DNA from: an uncultured Bariatricus sp.
GTDB taxonomy: Bacteria > Bacillota > Clostridia > Lachnospirales > Lachnospiraceae
DNA length: 64,000 bases
NCBI GenBank assembly: GCA_934307065.1
Contig: CAKRCD010000002.1
Coordinates: forward strand, 124,001 to 188,000
Direction: 5' to 3'
The notes below the pieces were generated by a model. It was not told the origin of the DNA and made no database searches. It saw only the letters and a program-made list of their open reading frames with translations. Position numbers and translations under genes: made by a program. Of this stretch, positions 8,499 to 15,967 are shown one piece after another. The stretch's first letter is position 1. Every line of letters begins with the position of its first letter.

Positions 8499-10184
8499 AT
8501 GCCATTAAAAGATTGCAAAGAAGCCATTCTTTCTCCTGATTATCGTGATTTTATTTATACCGGCTATCGAAGCTTCTGGAAAGAAATTCTGGAAAATGGA
8601 GTCTGCCGGATACCACTGGAATATTCTTTTGAGCTTCTTTATGCTACGGAGGAACAAATGAAGAACCGCCCGCTCTATCAGTTCCCCTACTTCAGCATTC
8701 CAAAGTGTTACGCACCGGTAGATTTTCAGGCACTTGATCAGGCTGGCATTTCCAGAATCCAGAACTTCCCTGGTTTTGAACTCTACGGGGAAGGGGTCAT
8801 CGTAGGTTTCATTGACACTGGTATCTGGTATGCTTCTCAGGTATTCCGCAGATTAGATGGAAGTACCCGGATTCTGCGTATCTGGGACCAGACCATTCAG
8901 ACAGGTAAGCCTCCGGAAGGACTTCCTTACGGCAGCGAATACACGTCAGAGGACATTAATCAGGCACTCCGTTCTGATAATCCAGAAGAGGTTGTTCCGT
9001 CAAGGGATACATCCGGTCATGGTACCTATGTGGCAAGTGTGGCCTGCGGAAGTGCAGATGTGGAAAATCAGTTTCAGGGAGCAGCGCCGGAAGCGGAGAT
9101 TGTTATGGTCAAATTAAAAGAGGCAAAACAGTATCTGAAGGACTTTTATTTTATTTCATCGGAAGAATGTTATCAGGAAAATGATATTCTTGCCGGCCTT
9201 TTTTATTTGCATCAGGTTGCAAAAGAAGAACAGAAGCCACTGATTGTCTGTCTGGCAATGGCAACCAGCATGGGTGGACATAGTGGTGCTGCACCGGTTC
9301 CTGCCTATATGGAAGTGCTGGGAAATATTTCCATGATTGGTTTGGTGGCAGGAACGGGAAATGAAGCGGATAAAAGGCACCATTATCTTGGAAATATCAA
9401 AGATGCCACAGGCAGGAAAATGGAAATCAATGTGGGAAATCAGGTAAGCGGTTTTACCATGGAAATCTGGACGGAAATTCCCAATGTTATTACGGTGTCT
9501 GTGCGCTCCCCTACGGGCACCGACAGTGGACTTATATCCATTGGAACCCGGAACAGAGAGTATGATTTTATTCTGGAACAGACCAAAGTGTCCATTACTT
9601 ATCAGTTTATGGAGGAAAACGCCAATGCACAGATTGTTCTTCTGCAGTTTGACAGACCTTTAAATGGAATCTGGGAAGTAGAGGTGTATGGAATTCAGAT
9701 TGGTGACGGAGTAATTCATGCATGGCTTTTGCAGGAAGCGTTTCTGGATGGAGAAGTATTTTTTCTGCGTTCCAATCCGGACTATACGGTTATGGCACCG
9801 GGGAATGTGAGGGCAGTGGCCTGCACAGCTTACTATAATGGACGGGATAAAAGTGTTGCAGTCAGTTCGGGAAGGGGGTATACTAGAACTAATCTAATAA
9901 AACCTGATTTTGCGGCACCGGGAATCAATGTGCTGGGGGTAAATGTAAGAGGACAGTTTGTAGGACGTTCCGGTTCCAGTGTGGCGACAGCGATTACAGC
10001 TGGGGCAGAGGCTCTCCTGATGGAGTGGCTGGTAAGAAGAGACGGAACACCGAATTCCATACAACTGAAGAATTTATTGATACTTGGAACCCAGAGGATG
10101 GACGGAAGAGAGTACCCCAACCGGGAGTGGGGGTATGGGATGTTGGATTTATATCAGACTTTTGATGTACTTCGGCGTCTGTAA
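8499..10184 (+). CDS. S8 family serine peptidase (subtilisin-like, Csp-type)
   Basis: Subtilisin-fold peptidase of 561 residues with the full catalytic triad: Asp in VGFIDTG (about residue 106), His in DTSGHGT (about 174) and Ser in SGSSVATA (about 494). There is no signal peptide or propeptide, so it is probably cytoplasmic. A long insert between His and Ser resembles the jelly-roll domain of clostridial Csp spore-germination peptidases and related Lachnospiraceae proteins. ATG 8499 (MPLKDCKE) is preferred: the alternative ATG 8487 lies one base after its only purine tract and inside a hairpin. Substrate unknown; it may act on spore or wall proteins, but the neighbours give no support for that. 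Confidence 0.88.
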   Translation: MPLKDCKEAILSPDYRDFIYTGYRSFWKEILENGVCRIPLEYSFELLYATEEQMKNRPLYQFPYFSIPKCYAPVDFQALDQAGISRIQNFPGFELYGEGVIVGFIDTGIWYASQVFRRLDGSTRILRIWDQTIQTGKPPEGLPYGSEYTSEDINQALRSDNPEEVVPSRDTSGHGTYVASVACGSADVENQFQGAAPEAEIVMVKLKEAKQYLKDFYFISSEECYQENDILAGLFYLHQVAKEEQKPLIVCLAMATSMGGHSGAAPVPAYMEVLGNISMIGLVAGTGNEADKRHHYLGNIKDATGRKMEINVGNQVSGFTMEIWTEIPNVITVSVRSPTGTDSGLISIGTRNREYDFILEQTKVSITYQFMEENANAQIVLLQFDRPLNGIWEVEVYGIQIGDGVIHAWLLQEAFLDGEVFFLRSNPDYTVMAPGNVRAVACTAYYNGRDKSVAVSSGRGYTRTNLIKPDFAAPGINVLGVNVRGQFVGRSGSSVATAITAGAEALLMEWLVRRDGTPNSIQLKNLLILGTQRMDGREYPNREWGYGMLDLYQTFDVLRRL

Positions 10185-10213
10185 GTTGGCAAAAGAAGAA
10201 AGGAGAATCCAAG

Positions 10214-10501
10214 ATGGATGAATTATTTGAAAAATGGGGTAAGAAAATCGGAGATACCATAGAAGACTTTGGAAAGAAAGCAGAGGATACACTGGAAGTT
10301 CAGAAAATGAAAAGCCAGATTAGTACCATGAAGCGCACCAACGAAAGAGATTATGTGGATATGGGCAAGATCATCTATGAAAAGTACAAGAATGAGGAAG
10401 AAGTTGCTGAAGAATTCCGCCCATTCTGCGAAGCAATCGCCAAGAGAGAAAGTGAAATCGGAAGTCTGGAGACAGAAATTTCCCGGATTAAAGGAGAATA
10501 A
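10214..10501 (+). CDS. Small coiled-coil protein of unknown function
   Basis: A 95-residue, highly charged, helix-rich protein without Cys-pair motifs or membrane segments other than none detected. Heptad-like patterns at residues 15-45 and 70-95 (KRESEIGSLETEISRIKGE) suggest coiled coils. An AAAGGAG site precedes ATG 10214. It ends 3 bases before the start of the signal-peptidase-II-like gene, so the two are almost certainly co-transcribed and perhaps translationally coupled. I do not recognise a function. A role as a soluble partner of the membrane protein is only a guess from spacing. Confidence 0.8.
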   Translation: MDELFEKWGKKIGDTIEDFGKKAEDTLEVQKMKSQISTMKRTNERDYVDMGKIIYEKYKNEEEVAEEFRPFCEAIAKRESEIGSLETEISRIKGE

Positions 10502-10504
10502 GAG

Positions 10505-10969
10505 ATGGTAGTTGCCTGTATCATTCTGATCATAGGGATTGCCGGGGCAGACCTTCTTGGAAAACGATATATCGAAGAACACTTTCAAAAGAATCAGACG
10601 GAAGAGATTGCCGGTGGAAAGATTCAGCTCCGGAAAGTACATAATCAAGGATTTGCTCTTAATCGCCTGGATGAAAAGCCGGATACGGTTAAGAACCTGT
10701 CCTTTGCAGCGACAGTAGCCGCATTTCTTTATGAGCTGTGGCTGTTTCGAAAACCGGGAAATCATATGGGCAAGATTGGTCTTGCACTGATGTCAGGTGG
10801 TGCTGTCAGCAATACCCATGACCGGATAAAGCGGGGCTATGTGGTGGATTACATTGGTTTTCCGTTCAAGAAAGAGAAACTTGCCAAAATTACCTATAAT
10901 ATTGGCGATTTTGCAATCTTTATCGGGGCAATTCTGATGTGTATCGGGAATTTTGATAAAAGAAAATAA
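10505..10969 (+). CDS. Signal peptidase II-like membrane protein (LspA family)
   Basis: LspA cleaves signal peptides of prolipoproteins just before the lipid-modified Cys. This 154-residue protein has the family layout: an N-terminal membrane helix, NQGFAL (family NxGAAF), a central helix, SGGAVSNTHDRIKRGYVVDYI (family GGAxGNxxDR, first catalytic Asp) and TYNIGDFAIF (family FNxAD, second catalytic Asp), and a final helix. Both catalytic Asp residues are kept, but the sequence is diverged, and it pairs with a coiled-coil gene rather than with rluD or pyr genes as lspA often does. It could be a second, specialised signal peptidase II. Two lipoprotein solute-binding proteins are encoded further along the window. 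Confidence 0.8.
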   Translation: MVVACIILIIGIAGADLLGKRYIEEHFQKNQTEEIAGGKIQLRKVHNQGFALNRLDEKPDTVKNLSFAATVAAFLYELWLFRKPGNHMGKIGLALMSGGAVSNTHDRIKRGYVVDYIGFPFKKEKLAKITYNIGDFAIFIGAILMCIGNFDKRK

Positions 10970-10980
10970 GTATTATAAGA

Positions 10981-11025
10981 AAAGGAATGTTATCTTGCGT
11001 ATGTGAGCGGATGACATTCCTTTTT
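10981..11025. terminator. Terminator between the LspA-like and dehydrogenase genes
   Basis: AAAGGAATGT at 10981-10990 pairs with ACATTCCTTT at 11014-11023, followed by more T. It lies between convergent genes and can serve both. Confidence 0.8.
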
Positions 11026-11096
11026 GTATATGTGTACAATGAATCAAGCCATGTCTGCGTGAAACTTTGACGGATGCTAATACTATAATAGCTGGA

Positions 11097-12035
11097 CTAT
11101 GATTCGTTAAGAAACTCTTTTATCTGTCCGTAAATAATCCGCATGAGTTTGGTACGGGTTTCTACACTTGCCCATGCAATGTGAGGCGTGATAAATAATT
11201 TCTTACTGTCCTTGATTTTAAGAAGTGGATTGTCTGGGCTCATTGGTTCCTGACATAATACGTCAAGTCCTGCCGCCATAATGGTATTATTTTCCAAAGC
11301 CTCGTACAAATCCTGTTCCACTACAATCGGTCCACGGCCAAGATTCAGGAAGATAGCAGTAGGTTTCATTTTGGCAAATGCTTCCGCATTCATCAGACCT
11401 TCCGTATACTCATTTAACGGAGCATGTACAGAGATAATGTCTGAAGTGGCAAGCAGAGTATCAAAGTCCACTTGTGTATAGCCTTCCTGGGCAGGGCTTC
11501 CAGACGGAGAATAATAGATGACATTTGCACCGAAAGCGCGGGCGATTTCCGTGACTTTGCGTCCGATATTTCCAAGCCCGATGATGCCCCAGGTTTTCCC
11601 GGAAATCTGGAAAAAGCGTTCTGCAAAATGAGTGAATACCGTGTCATTTACATAACGTTCTTCTTTTACATAGTCATCATAGTAGCGCAGCTTTTCCATT
11701 AGATAGAGCAGCAGTGCAAAGGTATGCTGGGCAACGATTTCCGTGGAGTAAGCAGGTACATTGCGCCATGCAATTCCACGCTTATCCAGATAAGGTTTAT
11801 CCAGATTATTGGTTCCTGTGGCGGTCACACATACCAGTTTTAAATTTGTGGCATTTTCAATCGTCTGCTCATTGATAGGTGCTTTATTAGTGATGATGAT
11901 GTCTGCATCGGCTGTCCGCTCCGGTGCTTCTTCGGGAGTGGTAAATCCGTATTTTACAACTTCTCCCAGTGCTTCAAAATCAGATAAATCAATGTCTTCG
12001 CCAATGGTTGTGGCATCTAAAAATACAATTTTCAT
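11097..12035 (-). CDS. D-isomer specific 2-hydroxyacid dehydrogenase
   Basis: A 312-residue NAD(P)-dependent oxidoreductase that interconverts D-2-hydroxyacids and 2-oxoacids, most like glycerate dehydrogenase/hydroxypyruvate reductase. The Rossmann motif GLGNIG is at 153-158. The catalytic set is Arg234 (NLGRG), Glu263 (CQEP) and His285 (TPHIAW). The second beta strand ends VIYYSPSG, with Ser where strictly NAD-specific members have Asp, so NADPH use is possible. The start follows GGCAGGTGA by about 7 bases. It is a single gene on the minus strand; substrate specificity among glycerate, glyoxylate and lactate is not readable. Confidence 0.9.
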   Translation of the reverse strand: MKIVFLDATTIGEDIDLSDFEALGEVVKYGFTTPEEAPERTADADIIITNKAPINEQTIENATNLKLVCVTATGTNNLDKPYLDKRGIAWRNVPAYSTEIVAQHTFALLLYLMEKLRYYDDYVKEERYVNDTVFTHFAERFFQISGKTWGIIGLGNIGRKVTEIARAFGANVIYYSPSGSPAQEGYTQVDFDTLLATSDIISVHAPLNEYTEGLMNAEAFAKMKPTAIFLNLGRGPIVVEQDLYEALENNTIMAAGLDVLCQEPMSPDNPLLKIKDSKKLFITPHIAWASVETRTKLMRIIYGQIKEFLNES

Positions 12036-12137
12036 TTATCAGTCACCTGCCGTTTCATATTGTTTTACCTAGTATAGCATTATTTGAAGAAGAGGTGTTG
12101 ACTTTTTTTCGCCGGTAATAGTATACTTCTATATAAG

Positions 12138-12183
12138 AAGAGCATTTGCGGTTATAATTTTTTATAATTGGGAATGCTCTTTT
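12138..12183 (+). other. Leader hairpin upstream of the YitT gene
   Basis: AAGAGCATT at 12138-12146 pairs with AATGCTCTT at 12173-12181, with an AT-rich inner stem and TTTT after it. It lies between divergent genes, about 90 bases before the yitT-like start, so it would act as an attenuator or as a block to read-through from upstream. Confidence 0.5.
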
Positions 12184-12270
12184 GGTTAGTTGAGCATAGT
12201 TTCGATGTGATACATATAGATAATGTGTCGGCTGTAGCTCAAAGCATGACATCAGGAGGGACAAAAGGAA

Positions 12271-13128
12271 ATGGATAAAAAGAAAAGTATGCAGCTTGCG
12301 ATTGATATTTTGGTAGATGTCATTGGTGGAATTTTAATTGGCATCGGAGTATATAATTTTGCGTCTTCTTCGCAGTTTCCCATGGTTGGGTTAAATGGAA
12401 TCGGTTTGATTTTCTATCATTTACTTGGAATGCCAATCGGAACTACGGTTTTGCTGCTGAATATTCCGATTGCCCTTTGCTGTTATCGGATTCTGGGAAG
12501 ACGTTTTTTTATGCGTTCTGTCCGTACAATTATCATTACATCCGTAATCATGGACTATGTAGTGACATTGTTTCCGGTTTATACGGGGGATAAGCTTTTG
12601 TCAGCGATTTGCTGCGGTGTCTTGTCAGGACTTGGTTATGCTATGATATATCTGCGTGAGACCTCTACGGGAGGAGCGGATTTTATTACGCTTTCTATTA
12701 AGGCAAAGTATCCACATCTGACCATTGGAAATATTGCGTTTGTGATGGATGCGTTTGTGGTTCTGCTTGGAACAGTTCTGGTGTCAAAGGATATCGATAA
12801 CCTGATTTATGGAGTGATTGTTTCCTATCTTTTGTCTACCGTAGTGGATAAAGTGATGTACGGAATTGACGAAGGTAAAGTGGCACTGATTGTGACAGAA
12901 CATGGTACGGAGATTTGTGTCAAAATTGATGAGGTGCTGGAAAGAGGCTCTACTATTTTAAAAGGAATCGGAAGTTATTCTAAGGAAGAAAAAGATGTTG
13001 TCATGTGCGCCTGTAATAATAAAGAAATGGTAATTATTCGCAGGTTGATTAAACAGGTTGACAAAAAAGCGTTTTTGGTTATCATGGAATCTAATGAGGT
13101 CGTAGGGGAAGGTTTCAAAGAGGAGTAA
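12271..13128 (+). CDS. YitT family membrane protein
   Basis: A 285-residue integral membrane protein of the YitT family: five or so membrane helices in the first 190 residues (DUF161), including the conserved GG region LRETSTGGADFITL, then a soluble C-terminal DUF2179 domain of about 80 residues. The family's transport substrate is not established. AGGAGG lies about 14 bases before ATG 12271, with a closer AAAGG. The xanthine permease gene starts 33 bases downstream, so the two are probably one operon. Confidence 0.88.
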   Translation: MDKKKSMQLAIDILVDVIGGILIGIGVYNFASSSQFPMVGLNGIGLIFYHLLGMPIGTTVLLLNIPIALCCYRILGRRFFMRSVRTIIITSVIMDYVVTLFPVYTGDKLLSAICCGVLSGLGYAMIYLRETSTGGADFITLSIKAKYPHLTIGNIAFVMDAFVVLLGTVLVSKDIDNLIYGVIVSYLLSTVVDKVMYGIDEGKVALIVTEHGTEICVKIDEVLERGSTILKGIGSYSKEEKDVVMCACNNKEMVIIRRLIKQVDKKAFLVIMESNEVVGEGFKEE

Positions 13129-13161
13129 TTTCTGAATGAATACGAAAGAGAAGGATGAGAG

Positions 13162-14496
13162 ATGAAACAGAATAATTGTAACATTAACAACATTTACCGA
13201 CTTGAGGGAACTGTCCCGATTGGAAAAGCAATTCCGTTCGGACTTCAGCATATTCTGGCTATGTTCGTTGCAAATCTGACACCGATTACGATTATTGCAG
13301 GTGCAGCGCAGCCGTCTTTGTCAGGAAATGAACTTGCTATGCTTCTGCAGAATGCCATGCTGGTTGCAGGACTTGCAACATTGATTCAGTTATATCCGAT
13401 TTGGAAAATCGGTTCCGGACTTCCGATTGTCATGGGAGTCAGCTTTACGTTTGTGACGGTTTTAAGTACGGTATCAGCAAATTATGGATATCCGGCGGTA
13501 GTAGGTGCAGTTATGATAGGAGGTATTTTCGAGGGAACCTTGGGACTGTTTGCCAAGTATTGGAGAAAAATCATTGCACCTGTTGTGGCTGCCTCTGTTG
13601 TAACTGCGATAGGATATTCCCTTTTCAGCGTAGGAGCCCGTTCATTTGGCGGTGGTTATGCAGACGATTTTGGTTCTGCGTCAAACCTGTTATTAGGGAC
13701 CATTACATTGGCAGTATGTTTATTGTGGAATATTTTTTCAAAGGGATTTATGAAACAGCTTTCGGTACTTGCAGGACTGGTGGTCGGCTATATTGTGGCA
13801 ATTTTTATGGGAAAAGTAGATTTATCTGTGATTATGTCGGGGGGACTGATTTCACTTCCGCATTTTCTACCGTATAAACCAGAGTTTCATCCGGGTGCAA
13901 TCTTCGCAGTATGCATTATTTTCCTTGTATCCGCAGCAGAAACCATTGGGGATACTTCTGCAATGGTTGCGGGAGGACTTGGAAGAGATATTAAAGGGGA
14001 AGAAATCTCGGGTTCACTGGCATGTGACGGTTATGCTTCTGCTTTGTCGGCATTGTTTGGTTGTCCTCCTGTTACTTCTTTTTCGCAGAATGTAGGGCTG
14101 GTAAATATGACTAAGGTAGTCAACCGCTTCACGATTATGACTGGCGCAGTGTGTATGATTCTGGCAGGACTTATGCCACCGGTTGGAAATTTCTTCGCAT
14201 CACTTCCGGAATCTGTCTTAGGCGGATGTACGATTATGATGTTTGGAACGATTATGACCTCCGGTGTGGAAATGATTGCAAAATGTGGATTTACCCAGAG
14301 AAATATCACAATCGTGGCATTATCCCTTGCGATAGGAATTGGATTTACCGCAGCATCAGAAGAAGGACTTTGGAATATTTTCCCAAGTATGGTACAGGAT
14401 GTGTTTGCATCCAATGTAGTGGCAGTAGTATTTGTAGTAGCTGTAGTGCTAAATCTGGTACTTCCGGCAAATATGGATATTCATCATGAAAAATAA
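13162..14496 (+). CDS. Xanthine/uracil permease (NCS2 family)
   Basis: A 444-residue membrane transporter with about 12-14 membrane segments. NCS2 signatures: PFGLQHILAMF near the N-terminus, SAAETIGDTSAMV in the region that carries the substrate-binding Glu, and GCPPVTSFSQNVGLVNMT near the next helix. The members with SQNVGLVNMT are mostly xanthine or urate:H+ symporters, so xanthine is favoured over uracil. GAGAGATG context: the start ATG 13162 has a purine-rich site AGAGAAGGATGAG just upstream. No purine riboswitch is recognisable before it; it appears to be read from the yitT-like gene. Confidence 0.88.
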   Translation: MKQNNCNINNIYRLEGTVPIGKAIPFGLQHILAMFVANLTPITIIAGAAQPSLSGNELAMLLQNAMLVAGLATLIQLYPIWKIGSGLPIVMGVSFTFVTVLSTVSANYGYPAVVGAVMIGGIFEGTLGLFAKYWRKIIAPVVAASVVTAIGYSLFSVGARSFGGGYADDFGSASNLLLGTITLAVCLLWNIFSKGFMKQLSVLAGLVVGYIVAIFMGKVDLSVIMSGGLISLPHFLPYKPEFHPGAIFAVCIIFLVSAAETIGDTSAMVAGGLGRDIKGEEISGSLACDGYASALSALFGCPPVTSFSQNVGLVNMTKVVNRFTIMTGAVCMILAGLMPPVGNFFASLPESVLGGCTIMMFGTIMTSGVEMIAKCGFTQRNITIVALSLAIGIGFTAASEEGLWNIFPSMVQDVFASNVVAVVFVVAVVLNLVLPANMDIHHEK

Positions 14497-14523
14497 GAAA
14501 TAAGAAAATTTAAGGATTATTTC

Positions 14524-14552
14524 TTGAGTCTGACAGATAGATGTGTTATATT
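14524..14552 (+). promoter_or_regulatory. Promoter of antitoxin RNA 1
   Basis: TTGAGT at 14524-14529, a 17-base spacer, TATATT at 14547-14552. The predicted transcript starts near 14559 and runs towards the 3' end of toxin gene 1. Confidence 0.7.
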
Positions 14553-14558
14553 GATAAT

Positions 14559-14650
14559 AACAAAAGGGAAACTATTAGCGGTTTACCCAAAATAAAGTTA
14601 CTGTAAAAGTATACAGCCGTCACTATGGGCAGTAGTGGCGGCTATTTACG
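14559..14650 (+). ncRNA. Putative antisense antitoxin RNA 1
   Basis: A short RNA predicted from the promoter at 14524 to the hairpin AGCCGTCACTA (14615-14625)/TAGTGGCGGCT (14633-14643). Its hairpin end covers the stop codon side of toxin gene 1, so the two transcripts would overlap at their 3' ends, as in TxpA/RatA and BsrG/SR4. The ends are inferred, not measured. Confidence 0.55.
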
Positions 14651-14734
14651 TATCCCCTTGAAAATCTCATAACAAAGACCAACAAGGGCAACAATGAAAA
14701 TACCAGATTGAATAAAGTCTGAATAAGTAATCAT
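14642..14734 (-). CDS. Holin-like type I toxin, copy 1 (30 residues)
   Basis: A 30-residue protein beginning MITYSDFIQS and ending FKGIRK, with one hydrophobic helix (GIFIVALVGLCYEIF) and a basic tail. This is the pattern of the putative holin-like toxin family (TxpA/BsrG type), whose members act at the membrane. Eight consecutive G residues, 7 bases before the ATG, form a strong Shine-Dalgarno. The 5' leader of about 85 bases has GCCCTC/GAGGG and GCAAG/CTTGC pairings that could hide it, as is typical for type I toxin mRNAs. Its protein is identical to copy 2. Confidence 0.8.
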   Translation of the reverse strand: MITYSDFIQSGIFIVALVGLCYEIFKGIRK

Positions 14735-14826
14735 CGTATATCCCCCCCCTTTCTTTCGATTAGAGGGCTTTTTCATCCCTCCGATAAAGAGGGCAAGCCG
14801 CCTTGCTTAGGTTTCCCTTGCTAAAG

Positions 14827-14856
14827 ATTATAACATGGATTCAAAGGGTTCTTCAA
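14827..14856 (-). promoter_or_regulatory. Promoter of toxin gene 1
   Basis: On the minus strand: TTGAAG (14856-14851), 18 bases, TATAAT (14832-14827), about 93 bases before the toxin start codon. Confidence 0.7.
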
Positions 14857-14936
14857 TCTAATATAGGTAGGCTGTAGAACTTTGGTAATGCTGCGCAAAA
14901 CCCGCAATAGGATGAAAAAATAAAGTACAAAATCCC

Positions 14937-14965
14937 TTGAGTCTGAAAGACAGATGTGTTATATT
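14937..14965 (+). promoter_or_regulatory. Promoter of antitoxin RNA 2
   Basis: TTGAGT at 14937-14942, 17 bases, TATATT at 14960-14965. The same boxes as copy 1, with a few differences in the spacer. Confidence 0.7.
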
Positions 14966-14971
14966 GATAAT

Positions 14972-15065
14972 AACAAAAGGGAAACCGTTAGCGGCTACCC
15001 TGACAATGATATTGCTATTATATTACAAACAGCCGTCACTATTGCAGTAGTGGCGGCTATTTACG
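14972..15065 (+). ncRNA. Putative antisense antitoxin RNA 2
   Basis: Predicted from the promoter at 14937 to the hairpin AGCCGTCACTA (15031-15041)/TAGTGGCGGCT (15048-15058). The segment between the first 25 bases and the hairpin differs strongly from RNA 1, while the flanks are conserved; this could give each RNA preference for its own toxin mRNA. Confidence 0.55.
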
Positions 15066-15149
15066 TATGCCCTTGAAAATCTCATAACAAAGACCAACAA
15101 GGGCAACAATGAAAATACCAGATTGAATAAAGTCTGAATAAGTAATCAT
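15057..15149 (-). CDS. Holin-like type I toxin, copy 2 (30 residues)
   Basis: Same 30-residue protein as copy 1. The only difference seen in the coding sequence is a silent GGG to GGC change in the Gly codon near the end, which suggests a recent duplication or gene conversion and selection on the protein. It has the same poly-G ribosome binding site and the same leader. Confidence 0.8.
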   Translation of the reverse strand: MITYSDFIQSGIFIVALVGLCYEIFKGIRK

Positions 15150-15241
15150 CGTATATCCCCCCCCTTTCTTTCGATTAGAGGGCTTTTTCATCCCTCCGAT
15201 AAAGAGGGCAAGCCGCCTTGCTTAGGTTTCCCTTGCTAAAG

Positions 15242-15271
15242 ATTATAACATGGATTCAAAGGGTTCTTCAA
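15242..15271 (-). promoter_or_regulatory. Promoter of toxin gene 2
   Basis: On the minus strand: TTGAAG (15271-15266), 18 bases, TATAAT (15247-15242). Identical layout to toxin gene 1. Confidence 0.7.
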
Positions 15272-15383
15272 TCTAATATAGGTAGGTTGTAGAACTTTGG
15301 TAATGCTGCGCAAAACTTGCTCTTGCAGTCTGTTTCGTACAGGTTCATAATATAGATATGAGCAAGAAAGGAGTCTAATTTTT

Positions 15384-15911
15384 ATGAATGAAACGTTGAA
15401 AGTATTAGAAGCGAGAAGAAGTTGTAGAAATTTTAAACCAGACATGATATCTGAAGAAGAACTTCAGGAAATTATTAAGGCTGGAACGTATGCCCCGACA
15501 GGGATGGGAAAGCAGTCTCCGCTTATTATTGCAGTAACGAATAAAGAACTTCGCAACCAGATTGCGGAGGAAAACAGAAAGATTGGTGGATGGAAAGAAG
15601 GATTTGACCCATTCTATGGAGCACCGGTGATTTTGATTGTACTTGCCAACAAGGCATGCCCTACATATGTATACGACGGTTCACTTGTACTTGGAAATCT
15701 GATGAATGCAGCAGAGAGTCTTGGAGTAGCAAGTATCTGGATTCACAGAGCTAAAGAGGAATTTAATTCAGAGTTTGGTAAGAAGATTCTTGCTGATTTG
15801 GGAATCGAAGGCGAATACGAAGGTATCGGTCATTGTGCATTAGGATATGCGGCAGAAGCGCCAAAAGAAGCGGCAGCGAGAAAAGGAAACTATGCATATT
15901 ATGTCAAATAA
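15384..15911 (+). CDS. Nitroreductase family protein
   Basis: A 175-residue flavin-dependent oxidoreductase of the nitroreductase fold, normally an FMN-binding homodimer reducing nitro compounds or quinones with NAD(P)H. The N-terminal ARRSCRNFKPDMISEEEL is the typical start with the FMN phosphate-binding Arg pair. APTGMGKQSPLIIAV and GVASIWIHR follow, and the C-terminal GHCALGY matches the family xxLGYP segment. It starts at ATG 15384 behind AAAGGAG. It is a single gene ended by a strong terminator; the physiological substrate cannot be told. Confidence 0.88.
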   Translation: MNETLKVLEARRSCRNFKPDMISEEELQEIIKAGTYAPTGMGKQSPLIIAVTNKELRNQIAEENRKIGGWKEGFDPFYGAPVILIVLANKACPTYVYDGSLVLGNLMNAAESLGVASIWIHRAKEEFNSEFGKKILADLGIEGEYEGIGHCALGYAAEAPKEAAARKGNYAYYVK

Positions 15912-15926
15912 GATAAGAAATAAAAG

Positions 15927-15960
15927 TGGTGCGGCTGTTTCGAAGCCGCACCATTTTTTT
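15927..15960. terminator. Bidirectional terminator between nitroreductase and pepT
   Basis: TGGTGCGGCT at 15927-15936 pairs perfectly with AGCCGCACCA at 15944-15953, then seven T on the + strand; CTTTTA follows on the minus strand. Confidence 0.92.
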
Positions 15961-15967
15961 CGTGTTT

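Larger units (their letters stand above)
14522..15316. repeat. Tandem duplication of a type I toxin-antitoxin locus
   Basis: Two near-identical units, about 14522-14901 and 14937-15316, offset by 413-415 bases. Each carries a + strand promoter, a short antisense RNA with a hairpin, a minus-strand toxin gene, and the toxin promoter. The 887-base gap between the xanthine permease and nitroreductase genes is almost entirely made of these two units; 14902-14936 is a plain spacer. Confidence 0.9.

Noticed and set aside
10223..10765. A 180-residue minus-strand frame over the small coiled-coil and LspA-like genes
   Set aside because: The + strand genes have good ribosome binding sites and recognisable motifs; the reverse frame is their shadow.
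12036..12270. A purine riboswitch ahead of the yitT-xanthine permease genes
   Set aside because: The conserved loop and junction sequences of purine riboswitches are not present; only a simple hairpin is seen.
13401..13877. A 158-residue Cys/Tyr-rich frame inside the xanthine permease gene
   Set aside because: Composition is that of an out-of-frame reading of a hydrophobic gene; the permease frame is intact throughout.
14495..14525. Terminator after the xanthine permease gene (AAGAAATAA/TTATTTCTT)
   Set aside because: The stem is almost all A-T and overlaps both the stop codon and the promoter of antitoxin RNA 1; too weak to call.
14522..15316. CRISPR-like or insertion-element origin of the direct repeats
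   Set aside because: There are only two units of about 380 bases with no short regular spacers, terminal inverted repeats or transposase; the content fits type I toxin-antitoxin loci.
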